From: Rhodoferax sp.
GTDB lineage: Bacteria > Pseudomonadota > Gammaproteobacteria > Burkholderiales > Burkholderiaceae
Length of the DNA: 8,022 bases
NCBI GenBank assembly: GCA_020048295.1
Contig: JAIFMT010000135.1
Span: 1-8,022 of the forward strand
Reading direction: 5' to 3'
Shown here: positions 1 to 7,424 of the stretch, piece by piece
Numbering within the stretch: the first letter of the stretch is position 1
Layout of the letters: every line of letters begins with the position of its first letter
The notes under the pieces: model-generated
The model's input: only the letters and a program-made list of their open reading frames with translations
Databases searched by the model: none
What the model was told of the DNA's origin: nothing
Position numbers and translations under genes: made by a program

Positions 1-254
<254 letters not shown>

Positions 255-270
255 TTAAAGATTTAACAGG

Positions 271-308
271 GCGGTGACTGATGCCTAGAGGAGGCACCGG
301 ATCACCGC
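271..308 (-). promoter_or_regulatory. Stem-loop in the ahcY leader, probable expression platform of the SAH riboswitch
   Basis: On the minus strand a two-part hairpin lies between the aptamer and the ahcY ribosome binding site. The outer stem GCGGTGA/TCACCGC (308-302 with 277-271) is 7 base pairs. The inner stem GGTGCCT/AGGCATC (298-292 with 286-280) is also 7 pairs with one G-U, closed by a 5-base loop. It is followed by CCCTGTTAAATC rather than a U-tract, so it does not look like an intrinsic terminator and more likely acts on translation. Its 5' arm GGTGA can instead pair with TCACC at 325-321, the 3' end of the aptamer, so the two folds compete. Confidence 0.6.
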
Positions 309-321
309 ACACGATCAGTGG

Positions 322-427
322 GTGAGCGCCGTTGAAGTGCGCCGGGCATCGCTGCAACCGGCGGGTTCCGAGCCTCGCTCAGCACCCAAACCAGCTGGTT
401 TGCGCGTGAGCTGCAACGCTCCTCGGA
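322..427 (-). promoter_or_regulatory. SAH (S-adenosylhomocysteine) riboswitch aptamer upstream of ahcY
   Basis: Read on the minus strand from 427 the RNA has the hallmarks of the SAH riboswitch. Stem P1 is TCCGAG (427-422) with CTCGGA (372-367). The conserved block GAGGAGCGTTGCAGC lies in and just after the P1 5' strand. The downstream block AACGGCGCTCAC (333-322) gives the pseudoknot, GAGCGTT (421-415) pairing with GGCGCTC (330-324), the last two pairs being G-U. Between the P1 strands an extra arm ends in the hairpin AAACC-AGCT-GGTTT (401-388), and a second hairpin GCCGG/CCGGC lies between P1 and the pseudoknot strand. Known members bind SAH and switch on SAH-recycling genes. The downstream gene here is ahcY, exactly the expected target. 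The motif was recognised from memory of the consensus, not by a covariance search. Confidence 0.9.
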
Positions 428-433
428 GCAAAA

Positions 434-439
434 ATTATA
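434..439 (-). promoter_or_regulatory. ahcY promoter, -10 element
   Basis: The minus strand carries a perfect sigma-70 -10 hexamer, TATAAT, at 439-434. A start about 7 bases downstream would put the transcript 5' end near 427, right at the first base of riboswitch stem P1, which is strong positional support. No good -35 is present at 17-18 bases (the hexamers there are TGCAGG or CTGCAG). TTGCCA at 454-449 resembles a -35 but is only 9 bases away, too close to serve. The promoter may rely on an activator or be moderate in strength. Confidence 0.7.
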
Positions 440-487
440 GGCGACACATGGCAATCCCTGCAGATAACGACTAGTCTGGCACCACTT

Positions 488-517
488 TTGCTGCGTGCGC
501 AGTAAAGCTTTTGTAAT
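488..517 (+). promoter_or_regulatory. Candidate promoter of the glgP-glgB-glgX operon
   Basis: TTGCTG (488-493, three of six matches to the -35 consensus) and TGTAAT (512-517, five of six to the -10 consensus) are separated by 18 bases. Transcription would begin near 524, giving a leader of about 70 bases that starts just before the inverted repeat at 531-550. It is the best pair I can find between the ahcY promoter and glgP, but it is weak, and a second candidate (TTGCAC at 531, TACACG at 553) cannot be excluded. Confidence 0.35.
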
Positions 518-530
518 GTTTCGTTAAACC

Positions 531-550
531 TTGCACCCGTGAAGGTGCAA
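531..550. repeat. 20-base inverted repeat upstream of glgP, possible operator or leader hairpin
   Basis: TTGCACC (531-537) and GGTGCAA (544-550) are perfect 7-base inverted copies separated by CGTGAA. The repeat sits 43 bases before the glgP start and about 7 bases after the start site predicted from the candidate promoter. That is where a repressor would block transcription, and also where an RNA hairpin would form in the leader. There is no U-tract after it (AATACACG follows), so an intrinsic terminator is unlikely. I do not recognise the binding protein. Confidence 0.45.
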
Positions 551-586
551 AATACACGTTTTGCCATGCGACTTCGTGAAAACCCA

Positions 587-592
587 TAAGGA
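587..592 (+). promoter_or_regulatory. glgP ribosome binding site, TAAGGA
   Basis: TAAGGA matches six consecutive bases of the sequence complementary to the 16S rRNA tail, the best such match upstream of glgP. It abuts the ATG at 593 with no spacer at all, while an in-frame TTG at 599 lies at the ideal 6-base spacing. This site therefore argues that translation begins at TTG 599, two codons inside the longest frame. Confidence 0.65.
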
Positions 593-3034
593 ATGCCCTT
601 GAACACCAAGCACCTGCCCACTGACTCTGGCGAATTGATTGATGCCCACCTCTTGCACACCATTGGTGTCGATCCGGCCAACGCCTCACCCAGCGACCTG
701 ATGCTGGCAGTCTCTCAAATGGCACGCACACAGCTGTCAGAGCGCTGGGTGGCTACCCAAGCCCAAGAGCGCAAACACAAGGCACGCCGCGTGGTTTATC
801 TGTCGATGGAGTTTTTGATGGGGCGCACCCTGTCCAACGCGCTGGCCGCCCTCAACCTGACCCAGTCTGCGGCGCAAGGCCTGGCGCAGCACGCGCAAAA
901 GCTCGAAGACGTTGCCGAGCAGGAGCACGATGCCGCACTGGGCAACGGCGGCCTGGGCCGGCTGGCGGCCTGCTTTCTGGACTCCATGGCCACGCTGGGG
1001 CTGCCGTCCTGGGGCTATGGCATTCGCTATGAATATGGCATGTTCGCCCAGCATATTGCTGGCGGCTCGCAGCAGGAATATCCCGACTCCTGGCTGGTGG
1101 ACGGCACACCTTGGGAGTTTCCACGCATGGATATCAGCTACCCGGTGCGCTTTGGCGGCTGGGTCGAACACGTCGATGGGAGGGCCTTTTGGCGCAATTC
1201 GGGCGAAGTGGCAGCCAAAGCCTATGACATGGTGGTGCCCGGCCACGGCACCAAGAAAGTCAGCACGCTGCGGCTGTGGAAAGCGGCCGCACCAGCGCAT
1301 TTTGACCTGGGGGCCTTCAACACCGGCGACTACCAGCGGGCGGCCAGCGCCAAAAACGAGTTTGAAAACATCTCGTGGGTGTTGTATCCAAACGACAGCA
1401 CGCCAGCCGGACGCGAATTAAGGTTGAAGCAAGAATATTTCTTTGTCGCCGCCTCCATGCAGGACCTGATCAAGCGCCACTTGGACGAACACCCGTCGTT
1501 GGCCAACCTGGCCGAGTGCGTGGCGATTCACCTCAACGACACGCACCCGGCCATTGGTGTGGCCGAGCTGATGCGCATTTTGTGCGACGAACACGACATG
1601 CCTTGGGCCAACGCCTGGCATCTGTGCTGCAAGACCTTCTCGTACACCAACCACACGCTGATGCCCGAAGCGCTGGAAACCTGGCCGGTGAGCCTGATGC
1701 AGCATGTGCTGCCACGGCACCTGGAAATCATCTTCCGCATCAACAAGGAGTTTCTGGAATTCGCCGGCAAGATGCGGCCCAACGACAACGGCTTCCTGGC
1801 GCGGCTATCACTGATTGACGAGCATGGCGAACGCCGCGTGCGCATGGCGCATTTGTCGATTGTCGGCAGCCACATGGTCAATGGCGTGTCGGCACTGCAC
1901 TCTGACTTGCTGGTGCAAACCATCTTTGCCGACTTTGCCTACTTGTGGCCAGAGCGCTTTACCAACATGACCAACGGGGTCACGCCCAGGCGCTGGTTGT
2001 CGCAAGCCAACCCCGATCTGGCTGCCCTGCTGGACGGCACCTTGGGCAAAGGTTGGCAACTTGATCTTGACCAGTTGAAGAAGCTCAATGCCAAAAAGTC
2101 TGATGCGGCGTTTCAAGAAGCTTTCATGGCGGTCAAACGCACCAACAAGGTGCGCCTTGCCAAGCTGATTGCCCACACCACCGGCATCGCGGTCAACCCG
2201 GACAGCCTGTTTGATGTGCAGGTCAAGCGCATTCACGAATACAAGCGCCAATTGCTCAATGTGCTGCATGTGGTGTGGCGCTACCAGGCCATTCTGGCGG
2301 AGCCAAATGCGCATTGGGTACCCCGCACCGTCATCTTTGCCGGCAAAGCCGCCTCCAGCTACGTCTCGGCCAAGTCCATCATCCACCTGATCCACGATGT
2401 TGGCAACATCATCAACCACGACCCGCGCATCGGCGACAAGCTCAAGCTGGTGTTCATCCCGAATTACGGCGTGTCGGTGGCTGAAGTGATCATGCCCGGG
2501 GCAGACCTGTCGGAGCAGATTTCAACCGCCGGCACCGAAGCCTCGGGCACGGGCAACATGAAGCTGGCACTCAACGGCGCACTGACCATCGGCACCGACG
2601 ACGGTGCCAACATCGAAATCCGCCAGAACGTCGGTGACGACAACATCTTCATCTTCGGGCTGAAAACCCCAGAGGTCAAAGCGCTGCGCCAAAGCGGCTA
2701 CCAGCCGATGCGTTACTACGAAAAACTGCCCGCCTTGAAAGCCGTGCTCGATGCCATTGCCGGCGGTGGTTTTTCACCCGATGAACCTGGCCGCTATCGC
2801 CCGCTGGTGGACTCGCTGCTGTGGGGCGGCGACCATTACATGCTGCTGGCCGACTTTGAGTCTTACATCAGCACCCAGGCCAGGGTGGACGCGCTTTACC
2901 GGCAGTCCGCCCAATGGTGCGAACATGCCATTGCCAACGTCGCTGGCATGGGCGTGTTTTCTTCAGACCGCACGATTGGCGAGTACGCCAAAAAAATCTG
3001 GCACGTGTCACCGGTCTCCGGTCAGCGCGCCTGA
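593..3034 (+). CDS. glgP: Glycogen/alpha-glucan phosphorylase (GT35)
   Basis: GlgP uses inorganic phosphate and pyridoxal phosphate to release glucose-1-phosphate from the non-reducing ends of glycogen in the cytoplasm. The 813 residues match the usual length (about 800-815). Family blocks appear in order: YLSMEFLMGR (69-78), ALGNGGLGRLAACFLDS (115-131), GYGIRYEYGMF (141-151), LNDTHPAIGVAEL (from 314), VKRIHEYKRQ (544-553) and EASGTGNMKLALNGA, whose Lys657 is the expected PLP-linking residue. The C-terminus EYAKKIWHVSPV is normal, so the gene is complete. The coordinates use the outermost ATG, but the ribosome binding site fits TTG 599 better (product then begins MNTKHLPT). It is the first gene of a glgP-glgB-glgX unit, followed by glgB after 34 bases with no terminator between. 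It could also act on maltodextrins (MalP-like); the glycogen context favours GlgP. Confidence 0.97.
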   Translation: MPLNTKHLPTDSGELIDAHLLHTIGVDPANASPSDLMLAVSQMARTQLSERWVATQAQERKHKARRVVYLSMEFLMGRTLSNALAALNLTQSAAQGLAQHAQKLEDVAEQEHDAALGNGGLGRLAACFLDSMATLGLPSWGYGIRYEYGMFAQHIAGGSQQEYPDSWLVDGTPWEFPRMDISYPVRFGGWVEHVDGRAFWRNSGEVAAKAYDMVVPGHGTKKVSTLRLWKAAAPAHFDLGAFNTGDYQRAASAKNEFENISWVLYPNDSTPAGRELRLKQEYFFVAASMQDLIKRHLDEHPSLANLAECVAIHLNDTHPAIGVAELMRILCDEHDMPWANAWHLCCKTFSYTNHTLMPEALETWPVSLMQHVLPRHLEIIFRINKEFLEFAGKMRPNDNGFLARLSLIDEHGERRVRMAHLSIVGSHMVNGVSALHSDLLVQTIFADFAYLWPERFTNMTNGVTPRRWLSQANPDLAALLDGTLGKGWQLDLDQLKKLNAKKSDAAFQEAFMAVKRTNKVRLAKLIAHTTGIAVNPDSLFDVQVKRIHEYKRQLLNVLHVVWRYQAILAEPNAHWVPRTVIFAGKAASSYVSAKSIIHLIHDVGNIINHDPRIGDKLKLVFIPNYGVSVAEVIMPGADLSEQISTAGTEASGTGNMKLALNGALTIGTDDGANIEIRQNVGDDNIFIFGLKTPEVKALRQSGYQPMRYYEKLPALKAVLDAIAGGGFSPDEPGRYRPLVDSLLWGGDHYMLLADFESYISTQARVDALYRQSAQWCEHAIANVAGMGVFSSDRTIGEYAKKIWHVSPVSGQRA

Positions 3035-3068
3035 TTGATCTTTTAATTACCACTTAGATTGGGCAGTT

Positions 3069-5261
3069 ATGTTGTTAGATATGTTGCAAACCCAGGACAT
3101 TGAATTGATTTGCAACGCCAGACACGGCGATCCTTTTGCCGTCTTGGGACCCCATGAGGCCGAGCCGGGAATGTGTTCAATCCGGTGTTTTTTACCAGGT
3201 GCTGCCCAAGTCGCGGTTTTGGCCGGCGACAACTCGGTGATTGGCGCGCTTAGCCGACTGAACCCTGACGGTTTTTACGAGGGTGTGGTGCGCATGGGGC
3301 GTGATGACCCTTACCGCTTGCGCGTGTTGTGGGACGGTGGGCCTGAAGATGTGCTTGACGACCCCTATCGTTTTCCGCTGGTACTTGGTGAAATGGATGT
3401 CTGGCTGCTTGGCGAAGGCACCCATTTGCGCCCATTTGAAGTGCTTGGTGCCCAGTCGGCAACGCTGCTGGGTGTGAGCGGCACACGCTTTGCGGTGTGG
3501 GCACCCAATGCCTCGCGCGTGAGTGTGGTGGGCGACTTCAACATGTGGGATGGTCGCCGTCACCCCATGCGCCTGCGCCGCGAATGCGGTGTCTGGGAGC
3601 TTTTTATGCCCGGTATCCACCAGGGTGCGCGCTACAAGTTCGAGCTGTGCAGCGGCAGTGGACACCTGTTGCCACAGCGCGCCGACCCCTATGCGCTGCA
3701 GTCCGAACTGCGCCCGGCCACCGCCAGTATTGTTGGCCACTTGCCAGCACCACAGCCTGCATCGCTTGAACGCCAGCAGGCCAACGCACTCGATGCGCCC
3801 GTCAGTATTTATGAAGTGCATCTGGGCTCTTGGCGGCGTGTGACCGAAGACAACAACCGCTGGCTCACCTGGGACGAATTGGCCGACACCTTGGTGCCCT
3901 ACGTTCAGGACATGGGTTTTACCCACATCGAGCTGATGCCGATCAGCGAGCATCCGTTTGATGGATCCTGGGGCTATCAACCGGTGGGCATTTTTGCGCC
4001 GACTTCACGCTTTGGCGACCCGGACGGGTTTGGCCGACTGGTCAATCGCTGTCACGCGGCGGGCATCGGCGTGATTCTTGACTGGGTACCAGCCCACTTT
4101 CCGACCGATGCCTATGGTCTGGCCAATTTTGATGGCACGCACTTGTACGAGTATGCCGACCCGCGCGAAGGTTTTCATAACGACTGGAACACCCTCATCT
4201 ACAACCTCGGCCGCACCGAGGTGCGCAACTTTCTGGTCGGCAATGCGCTGTACTGGCTGGAGCGCTTTGGTGTCGATGGTTTGCGCGTGGATGCCGTGGC
4301 CTCCATGCTGTACAAGGACTACAGCCGCAAGGAAGGCGAATGGATTCCCAACGCCTACGGCGGCCGCGAAAACCTCGATGCCATCGCCTTCCTCAAGCGC
4401 ATGAACGAAGTAGTGGGTGTCGAACGCGCCCAGGCGATCACGCTGGCCGAAGAGTCCACCGCCTACCCGGCCGTGTCACGCCCCACTTACGCCGGAGGCC
4501 TGGGTTTTCACTACAAGTGGAACATGGGCTGGATGCACGACACGTTGCAATACATCGAACGCGACCCGATCTACCGGCAACACCATCAGGGTGAACTCAC
4601 CTTCAGCATGGTGTATGCCTACAACGAAAACTTTGTACTGCCGATCTCGCACGACGAAGTGGTGCATGGCAAAGGCTCGCTGCTGAACAAGATGCCAGGT
4701 GACCGTTGGCAAAAAATGGCCAACATGCGGGTATTCCTGGGCTATATGTTTGGCCATCCGGGCAAAAAACTGCTGTTCATGGGCTGCGAGTTTGCGCAAG
4801 AGCGCGAATGGAACCACGACCACAGTCTGGACTGGCATTTGCTGCAGCAGCCCGACCACGCCGGTGTGCAGCAACTGGTGCGTGACCTCAACAAGCTGTA
4901 CAAAGCCACTGCGGCGCTGTACGAGCAAGACTTTGTGCCGGCTGGTTTTGAGTGGATTGAACACAATGACACCCAGCGCTCGACCTTGAGCTTTGTCCGC
5001 CGCGCCCTTGATGGCAAGTCGTTTGTGCTGGTCGTCTGCAACTTCACGCCCAGCGTCTGGAGCGACTACCGGCTGGGTGTGCCACAGCCGGGCAATTACC
5101 GCGAATTGCTCAACTCAGATGCTGCCTGCTACGGCGGCAGCGATGTGCGAGCCATCGACGGGCAGGTCACGGCAGAGGCCATTGCCTGGAACGGCAGAGC
5201 CCAATCCATCAGCATCAACCTGCCACCACTGGCTAGCGTTTTCATCGAATGGACGAACTGA
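3069..5261 (+). CDS. glgB: 1,4-alpha-glucan (glycogen) branching enzyme, GH13_9
   Basis: GlgB cuts an alpha-1,4 chain and reattaches it through an alpha-1,6 bond, creating glycogen branches. The 730 residues match E. coli GlgB (728) and align with it throughout. There is an N1 domain ([12 protein letters not shown] onward, about 1-110), a CBM48 domain ([20 protein letters not shown] onward, about 140-235), then the catalytic barrel from [10 protein letters not shown] (248-257). The catalytic triad is intact: Asp408 in GLRVDAVAS, Glu461 in LAEEST and Asp529 in [12 protein letters not shown], each three residues beyond the E. coli positions. The ATG at 3069 has only a weak GGG (3061-3063) before it; the in-frame ATG at 3081 has nothing better and would cut a little of the N-terminus. 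The 34-base gap after glgP is AT-rich with no terminator, so the genes are probably co-transcribed. The 3' end overlaps glgX. Confidence 0.98.
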   Translation: MLLDMLQTQDIELICNARHGDPFAVLGPHEAEPGMCSIRCFLPGAAQVAVLAGDNSVIGALSRLNPDGFYEGVVRMGRDDPYRLRVLWDGGPEDVLDDPYRFPLVLGEMDVWLLGEGTHLRPFEVLGAQSATLLGVSGTRFAVWAPNASRVSVVGDFNMWDGRRHPMRLRRECGVWELFMPGIHQGARYKFELCSGSGHLLPQRADPYALQSELRPATASIVGHLPAPQPASLERQQANALDAPVSIYEVHLGSWRRVTEDNNRWLTWDELADTLVPYVQDMGFTHIELMPISEHPFDGSWGYQPVGIFAPTSRFGDPDGFGRLVNRCHAAGIGVILDWVPAHFPTDAYGLANFDGTHLYEYADPREGFHNDWNTLIYNLGRTEVRNFLVGNALYWLERFGVDGLRVDAVASMLYKDYSRKEGEWIPNAYGGRENLDAIAFLKRMNEVVGVERAQAITLAEESTAYPAVSRPTYAGGLGFHYKWNMGWMHDTLQYIERDPIYRQHHQGELTFSMVYAYNENFVLPISHDEVVHGKGSLLNKMPGDRWQKMANMRVFLGYMFGHPGKKLLFMGCEFAQEREWNHDHSLDWHLLQQPDHAGVQQLVRDLNKLYKATAALYEQDFVPAGFEWIEHNDTQRSTLSFVRRALDGKSFVLVVCNFTPSVWSDYRLGVPQPGNYRELLNSDAACYGGSDVRAIDGQVTAEAIAWNGRAQSISINLPPLASVFIEWTN

Positions 5262-7372
5262 GCGCAGCCACACTGCAGGCTGGCTGCCCATGGCCGTTGG
5301 GTGCCAGCTTTGACGGCCACGGCACCAACTTCGCGGTTTTTTCTGCCAATGCGCAAGCCCTGGATGTGTGCCTGTTTGATGCCAGCGGCACCAACGAATT
5401 GGCACGGCTGCGGCTGTTCGGCCGTACCGGCGATGTCTGGCATGGCTACCTGCCTGGTGCCAGGCCCGGGCTGGTGTATGGCCTGCGGGCGCACGGGCCG
5501 TGGCGCCCCGACAAGGGGCACCGCTTTGATGCGTCCAAGCTGCTACTGGACCCCTACGCGCGCGATATCGTTGGCGAATTCATCTGGCGTGACGAGCATT
5601 TCGCACCAGACCGCCAGCACCCACGTCACCTCGACACCCATGACAATGCCCGGCTGGCGCTGAAAGCGCGCGTCACACAAGACAGTTACGACTGGGGCGA
5701 CGACAAGCCACCATGCATTTCTGCGGCAGCGACCATTCTTTACGAATGCCATGTCAAGGGCTTCAGCAAGCGCAACCCGCAGGTTCCACCCGAATTGCGT
5801 GGCACCTTTGCCGGCATGGCACACAGTGCCTCCATCAATTACCTGAAGCTGCTGGGTGTGACCGCTGTCAGTCTGCTGCCGGTGCATTACAGCCTGAGCG
5901 AAGAGCGCCTGATTGGCATGGGTCTGAGCAACTACTGGGGCTACAACACCATCGGTTTTTTCAGTGTCAACCCGCAACTCTGCAGTGGGCACGCAGGCCT
6001 TTCCCCCCGGGACGAATTCCGCAACATGGTGCGTGAGCTGCACCGCGCCGGGCTGGAGGTGATCCTCGACGTGGTCTATAACCATACCGCCGAAGCTGAC
6101 CAATCGGGGCCCACCATCAGCTTTCGGGGCCTGGACAACGCCACCTATTACCGACTGTCACCCAACGACCCAAGTCGGTATGAAAACTACAGCGGTTGCG
6201 GCAACACCATGGACGTGCATAAGCCGCGCGTGCTGCAACTGGTGATGGACAGCCTGCGCTACTGGGTCAGTGACATGCATGTCGATGGCTTTCGCTTTGA
6301 CCTGGCCACGGTGCTGGGCCGTACGGACAGTGGCTTTAATTCACGTGCCGCTTTCTTTGCAGCGGTTGCCCAGGACCCCGTGTTGTGCCGCGTGAAAATG
6401 ATTGCCGAACCCTGGGACATTGGGCCAGGTGGCTACCAGGTGGGACAGTTTCCGCGCGGCTGGCTTGAATGGAACGACCAGTTTCGCGACAGCGTTCGTC
6501 GGTTTTGGGTGCAGAGTGCGGCCTCGCCGCGATCTGCAGCCGATGCCGGCACCCGGGGTGAATTTGCCATGCGGCTTTGCGGATCGTCTGATCTGTACCA
6601 AGGGCGCAGACGCACCCCCTCAGAGTCGCTCAACTATGTGGTTTCACACGACGGTTTCACGCTGCGCGACTTGCTAAGTTACAACCAGCGCAACAACTTG
6701 GCCAATGGTGAAGACAACCGTGATGGACAGGGCAACAACCTCAATTTTAATTGTGGCTACGAGGGCCCAACCGACATCCCCACCATCAACCGGATGCGCT
6801 CGAGGCTGCAGCGCGTTCTGCTGACCACCCTGACGCTGGCGCAAGGCACGCCCATGTTGTGTGCTGGAGACGAAATTGGCCACACACAAAACGGCAACAA
6901 CAACCCCTATTGCCAGGACAGCCCGCTGACATGGATCAAATGGGAATCACAAGACAATGATCTGCTGGCCTTTACCCAGTATCTGATCTCACTGCGCCAT
7001 CAATTGCGGCCATTTTCCAACCAGTGGTACAGCGGTGTGGCAGATGCCGAGGGCAACTACGACTTGTCGTGGTGGAACTCAGATGGCAGCGTGCTGCAAG
7101 GTGATGCCTGGCACCAGCCCATGCAGCGCACCATGGGTTGCCTCATTGGCAAACCGGGCAGGTCAAAGTCGCCCCTGCTGCTGCTGATCAACAGCGGCTC
7201 CAGTCCAGAAACTTTTGCTCTGCCGCGTGGACAGTGGCAGGCGCTGCTTGACACCAGCCATCCACGCGGACTGGCCGTCTGGCGAGCGGCAGGCACCACG
7301 CCAGTGCCCATCGTGGCCCATAGCGTGCTGTTGTTGCAGCAAACCACCGTGCGCCAGTTTCAAAGAAGTTGA
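5249..7372 (+). CDS. glgX: Glycogen debranching enzyme (isoamylase type, GH13_11)
   Basis: GlgX hydrolyses alpha-1,6 branches of phosphorylase-limited glycogen, freeing short malto-oligosaccharides. The 707 residues are longer than E. coli GlgX (657) and closer to the TreX/GlgX forms of about 700. An N-terminal CBM48-like domain ([18 protein letters not shown] to about residue 105, with GLRAHGPW and [10 protein letters not shown]) precedes a catalytic barrel starting at YECHVKGF (165-172). The catalytic residues are present: Asp351 in [12 protein letters not shown], Glu387 in [16 protein letters not shown] and Asp468 in [16 protein letters not shown], followed by the typical [11 protein letters not shown] block. 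The ATG lies inside glgB, overlapping it by 13 bases, with no clear Shine-Dalgarno before it. Translation by coupling to glgB termination is likely. It ends the operon, 52 bases before the convergent malQ stop codon. A maltodextrin-debranching preference cannot be excluded from sequence alone. Confidence 0.97.
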   Translation: MDELSAATLQAGCPWPLGASFDGHGTNFAVFSANAQALDVCLFDASGTNELARLRLFGRTGDVWHGYLPGARPGLVYGLRAHGPWRPDKGHRFDASKLLLDPYARDIVGEFIWRDEHFAPDRQHPRHLDTHDNARLALKARVTQDSYDWGDDKPPCISAAATILYECHVKGFSKRNPQVPPELRGTFAGMAHSASINYLKLLGVTAVSLLPVHYSLSEERLIGMGLSNYWGYNTIGFFSVNPQLCSGHAGLSPRDEFRNMVRELHRAGLEVILDVVYNHTAEADQSGPTISFRGLDNATYYRLSPNDPSRYENYSGCGNTMDVHKPRVLQLVMDSLRYWVSDMHVDGFRFDLATVLGRTDSGFNSRAAFFAAVAQDPVLCRVKMIAEPWDIGPGGYQVGQFPRGWLEWNDQFRDSVRRFWVQSAASPRSAADAGTRGEFAMRLCGSSDLYQGRRRTPSESLNYVVSHDGFTLRDLLSYNQRNNLANGEDNRDGQGNNLNFNCGYEGPTDIPTINRMRSRLQRVLLTTLTLAQGTPMLCAGDEIGHTQNGNNNPYCQDSPLTWIKWESQDNDLLAFTQYLISLRHQLRPFSNQWYSGVADAEGNYDLSWWNSDGSVLQGDAWHQPMQRTMGCLIGKPGRSKSPLLLLINSGSSPETFALPRGQWQALLDTSHPRGLAVWRAAGTTPVPIVAHSVLLLQQTTVRQFQRS

Positions 7373-7379
7373 GTCAGAC

Positions 7380-7413
7380 TGGCTCGCTGCTGCTACCCAG
7401 CGGCGGACAGCCA
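7380..7413. terminator. GC-rich hairpin between convergent glgX and malQ, possible bidirectional terminator
   Basis: Stem CGCTGCTG/CAGCGGCG (7385-7392 with 7398-7405, one G-U on the plus strand, 5-base loop) is extended by TGGCT/AGCCA (7380-7384 with 7409-7413) across a 3-base bulge. It fills most of the 52-base gap between the glgX and malQ stop codons, where one stem could end or protect transcripts from both sides. Neither strand has a run of T after the stem, so it is not a classical intrinsic terminator and could instead be a 3'-end stabiliser. Confidence 0.4.
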
Positions 7414-7424
7414 CAGAGACAAGC

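Noticed and set aside
271..308. Leader hairpin as an intrinsic terminator of ahcY
   Set aside because: The stem is strong but is followed by CCCTGTTAAATC, not a U-rich tract, so translational control fits better.
449..454. TTGCCA as the -35 of the ahcY promoter
   Set aside because: Only 9 bases separate it from the TATAAT at 434-439, too short for sigma-70 recognition of both.
566..589. Tiny upstream frame encoding MRLRENP, with its stop codon overlapping the glgP ribosome binding site
   Set aside because: It could suggest a leader peptide, but it has no ribosome binding site of its own and no run of regulatory codons, so chance is the simpler explanation.
657..669. Palindrome ACACCA-T-TGGTGT as a second operator
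   Set aside because: It lies inside the early glgP coding sequence (His-Thr-Ile-Gly-Val), differs from the repeat at 531-550, and is short enough to arise by chance.
1808..2419. 203-codon open frame on the minus strand
   Set aside because: Antisense shadow of the glgP catalytic region, with no recognisable motif and no promoter evidence.
3035..3059. Possible internal promoter before glgB (TTGATC with TTAGAT or TAGATT)
   Set aside because: The spacer is only 13-14 bases, and at 17 bases the hexamer is ATTGGG, so the spacing and match are poor.
3192..3980. 262-codon open frame on the minus strand
   Set aside because: It lies wholly inside glgB and is antisense to conserved CBM48 and barrel motifs. 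The translation resembles no family I know, and long antisense frames are expected in GC-rich genes.
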